From assembly GCA_023430845.1 (NCBI GenBank), contig JAEYYJ010000009.1:1-7217 (forward strand): a DNA stretch of 7,217 nt, read 5' to 3'. The number at the start of each line of letters is the position of its first letter. Within the stretch, counting starts at the first letter, position 1. Both the position numbers and the translations under genes were made by a program. Shown here piece by piece: positions 5,685 through 7,217 of the stretch. Origin of the DNA: Pseudomonadota bacterium. Its GTDB lineage: Bacteria > Pseudomonadota > Alphaproteobacteria > Rhizobiales > Hyphomicrobiaceae. The notes beneath the pieces are model-generated. The model made no database searches and was not told the DNA's origin. It saw only the letters and a program-made list of their open reading frames with translations.

Positions 5685-5722
5685 GCCGGGCCGCCGAGCG
5701 CCGCACTATGCTCGGCCCCGGC
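5685..5722. other. Strong imperfect hairpin upstream of gloA
   Basis: GCCGGG (5685-5690) pairs with CCCGGC (5717-5722), and GCCGAGC (5693-5699) pairs with GCTCGGC (5710-5716). This makes a 13-bp GC-rich stem with a two-base bulge (5691-5692) and a ten-base loop (5700-5709). It ends 36 bases before the gloA ribosome binding site. No T-run follows on either strand, so it does not look like an intrinsic terminator. It may be a leader structure or a protein site. Confidence 0.45.
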
Positions 5723-5758
5723 ACGATCCGCGATCAGGCAGGTCGGACATCGTTCAGT

Positions 5759-5765
5759 GAGGAGG
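5759..5765 (+). promoter_or_regulatory. Strong ribosome binding site of gloA
   Basis: GAGGAGG ends four bases before ATG 5770. It is the strongest Shine-Dalgarno sequence in the window and fixes the gloA start. Confidence 0.85.
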
Positions 5766-5769
5766 AAAC

Positions 5770-6210
5770 ATGCGGTATCTGCACACGATGGTGCGCGTCG
5801 CCGACGTCGACAAGAGCCTCGATTTCTACTGCAATAAACTCGGCATGAAGGAAGTGAAGCGCCGCGAGAGCCCGGAAGGGCGCTTCACGCTCATCTTCCT
5901 CGCGAGCACCGATGACGAGGCTGCGGGCGCCAAATCGAACGCCCCGCTGCTCGAGCTCACCTACAATTGGGACCCGGAAGCTTATGGCGAGGGCCGGAAT
6001 TTCGGACATCTGGCCTATGAGGTGGACGACATCTACGCCCTCTGCGACAAGCTCCAGAAGGCTGGCGTGACCATCAATCGCCCGCCGCGTGATGGGCGCA
6101 TGGCTTTCATCCGCTCACCCGACAACATCTCGATCGAGATCCTGCAGAAGGGCGAGGCGAAGGCACCGGCCGAGCCATGGAAGTCGGCACCGAACATCGG
6201 CAAGTGGTGA
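5770..6210 (+). CDS. gloA: Lactoylglutathione lyase (glyoxalase I)
   Basis: Glyoxalase I turns the hemithioacetal of methylglyoxal and glutathione into S-lactoylglutathione, the first step of cytosolic methylglyoxal detoxification. The 146-residue protein is of bacterial single-domain length, with two beta-alpha-beta-beta-beta modules. The expected four metal ligands are all present: H5 ([10 protein letters not shown]), E62 (LLELTYN), H80 ([10 protein letters not shown]) and E123 (SIEIL). Further family features are the D-x-x-K-S-L-D-F-Y helix (12-20) and the N-W-D-x-E-x-Y-x-x-G loop (66-75). The short length and loop pattern suggest the Ni/Co-dependent E. coli type rather than the Zn type, which is an inference. 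The start is fixed by GAGGAGG. Its stop codon overlaps the start of the flavoprotein gene, so the two probably share a transcript. Confidence 0.96.
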   Translation: MRYLHTMVRVADVDKSLDFYCNKLGMKEVKRRESPEGRFTLIFLASTDDEAAGAKSNAPLLELTYNWDPEAYGEGRNFGHLAYEVDDIYALCDKLQKAGVTINRPPRDGRMAFIRSPDNISIEILQKGEAKAPAEPWKSAPNIGKW

Positions 6211-7217
6211 GCAACGCTTCTCCCGGCCCCGACGTCAGGACTGAGCGGGGCCGGGTGGTCGTCGTCGGCGCCGGCCCTGCCGGCCTGATGGCGGCCGAGA
6301 CCGTGGCCGCCGCCGGTCACCCCGTCACGCTGATCGAGCAGATGCCGAGTGCCGGCCGCAAGCTCCTCATGGCCGGGCGCGGCGGCCTCAATCTCACGCA
6401 CAGCGAGCCTATCGAGAGCTTCCTCGGACGATATGGCACGGCCCAGTCGTTATTGGAGCCGGCCATCCGCGCATTTCCGCCCGACGCATTGGTGGCCTGG
6501 GCTGAGACGCTGGGGCAGGAAACCTTCGTTGGGACGAGTGGACGCGTTTTCCCACGCGCCATGAAAGCCTCGCCGCTGCTGCGCGCGTGGCTCGGGCGTC
6601 TCGCGACCCTCGGTGTCGAGCTGCGCCTGCGTCATCGCCTCGTGGATCTCCTGCCAACAGGCGGCGTGCTCATCGCCGACGCTGCGGGCGAGCACGTGGA
6701 GATCGGTGCCGAGGCGGTGATCCTCGCACTCGGCGGTGCGAGCTGGCCGCGCCTTGGCTCCGACGGACACTGGACGGCACTTCTCGGAACAAAAGGCATC
6801 GAGGTCGCGCCTTTGGAGGCGGCCAACAGCGGCGTCTCCATTGGCTGGAGCCGCACGCTCGTCGAACGCCACGCAGGTGCGCCCCTGAAGCGCATCGCCG
6901 TGAGTTGCGGCACAGCGGCCAGCCGCGGAGAGGCGATCGTCACTGCGAGCGGCCTCGAAGGCGGTGCCATCTATGCACTCTCCACCGCCCTGCGCACGGC
7001 GCTCCGAGATCGAGGATCGGCCGCGCTCAGCATCGATCTTCGGCCGGATATCAGTGCTGAGGCGCTCGCCGCTCGACTTGCATCCGCACGCAAGGGAGAC
7101 ACGGAGAGCAATATCCTGCGCAAGGCGGGGCGCCTCTCGCCCGCGGCGGTGGCGGTTCTCCGCGAAGGTGTCGCAAACCGCCTGCCGGGCGAACCAGCGG
7201 CACTTGCCGGCCTGATC
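6207..7217 (+). CDS. NAD(P)/FAD-dependent oxidoreductase, HI0933/YhiN-like flavoprotein, N-terminal part
   Basis: The frame is open without interruption to the window end, giving about 337 residues; the rest lies beyond. The Rossmann FAD motif [15 protein letters not shown] lies at about 18-32, with an acidic residue (E in LIEQ) some 20 residues later. It is followed by [19 protein letters not shown], the glycine-rich signature of the HI0933/YhiN (BaiN-like) flavoproteins, then SGRVFPR and [14 protein letters not shown], also typical of that family. These are FAD-binding proteins with a few described reductase roles, and the substrate here is unknown. I take GTG 6207, which overlaps the gloA stop as GTGA. 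GTG 6204 and ATG 6177, inside the gloA 3' end, are in frame and equally possible; none has a clear ribosome site. I recall a TIGR03862 subgroup that this may fit, unverified. Confidence 0.9.
   Translation, partial: MSNASPGPDVRTERGRVVVVGAGPAGLMAAETVAAAGHPVTLIEQMPSAGRKLLMAGRGGLNLTHSEPIESFLGRYGTAQSLLEPAIRAFPPDALVAWAETLGQETFVGTSGRVFPRAMKASPLLRAWLGRLATLGVELRLRHRLVDLLPTGGVLIADAAGEHVEIGAEAVILALGGASWPRLGSDGHWTALLGTKGIEVAPLEAANSGVSIGWSRTLVERHAGAPLKRIAVSCGTAASRGEAIVTASGLEGGAIYALSTALRTALRDRGSAALSIDLRPDISAEALAARLASARKGDTESNILRKAGRLSPAAVAVLREGVANRLPGEPAALAGLI

Larger units (their letters stand above)
5289..5769. other. 481-bp divergent intergenic region, no convincing gene
   Basis: This region separates the leftward cold shock gene from rightward gloA and must hold promoters for both. 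The open frames crossing it (for example minus 5494-5724 and plus 5513-5848) lack family likeness and ribosome sites. It contains an AT-rich patch at 5306-5330 just upstream of the cold shock start, an AT-rich island at about 5467-5521 with a weak promoter-like pair facing gloA, and a strong imperfect hairpin at 5685-5722. The length would allow a long leader on either transcript or a small RNA, but I see no direct sign of one. Confidence 0.6.

Noticed and set aside
5494..5724. Minus-strand open frame of 76 codons in the intergenic region
   Set aside because: There is no family likeness or ribosome site, and it crosses the hairpin at 5685-5722 and the AT-rich island.

Overview
The window reads as ordinary chromosomal DNA of a GC-rich alphaproteobacterium, most likely Hyphomicrobiales (Rhizobiales) or a near relative. 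The grounds are a TctA-type tricarboxylate transporter, an HWE-family histidine kinase paired with a single-domain receiver, a two-domain cold shock protein followed by a DUF192 gene and tRNA-Pro, and a GGAAC-N17-TGTT element resembling an EcfG stress promoter. I see no integrase, transposase, phage structural gene, CRISPR array or restriction system, and no base-composition island that would suggest recent transfer.

Left part (1-2630, + strand): the tail of a TctA membrane subunit, a 131-bp spacer with a 7-bp hairpin, then a membrane-anchored sensor kinase and, 18 bp later, a small response regulator. The pair form a two-component phosphorelay. The receiver has no DNA-binding or enzymatic output domain, so the final target lies outside this window.

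Middle part (2632-5288, - strand): seven genes, all leftward. In transcription order they are a double cold-shock-domain protein, a secreted DUF192 protein 13 bp behind it, tRNA-Pro(UGG) with its own promoter-like elements, a three-helix membrane protein, a single-helix membrane protein behind the EcfG-like promoter, and a small exported protein with a charged helical tail. The last of these meets the response regulator end to end with one base between the stop codons.

Right part (5289-7217, + strand): a 481-bp divergent intergenic region with an AT-rich island and a strong imperfect hairpin, then glyoxalase I (gloA). gloA overlaps by four bases a flavoprotein of the HI0933/YhiN family that runs off the window end.

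I did not find a clearly novel system. The points most worth a second look are the EcfG-like promoter on an unknown membrane protein, the orphan-type kinase/receiver pair with a poorly defined kinase start, and the structured leader upstream of gloA.
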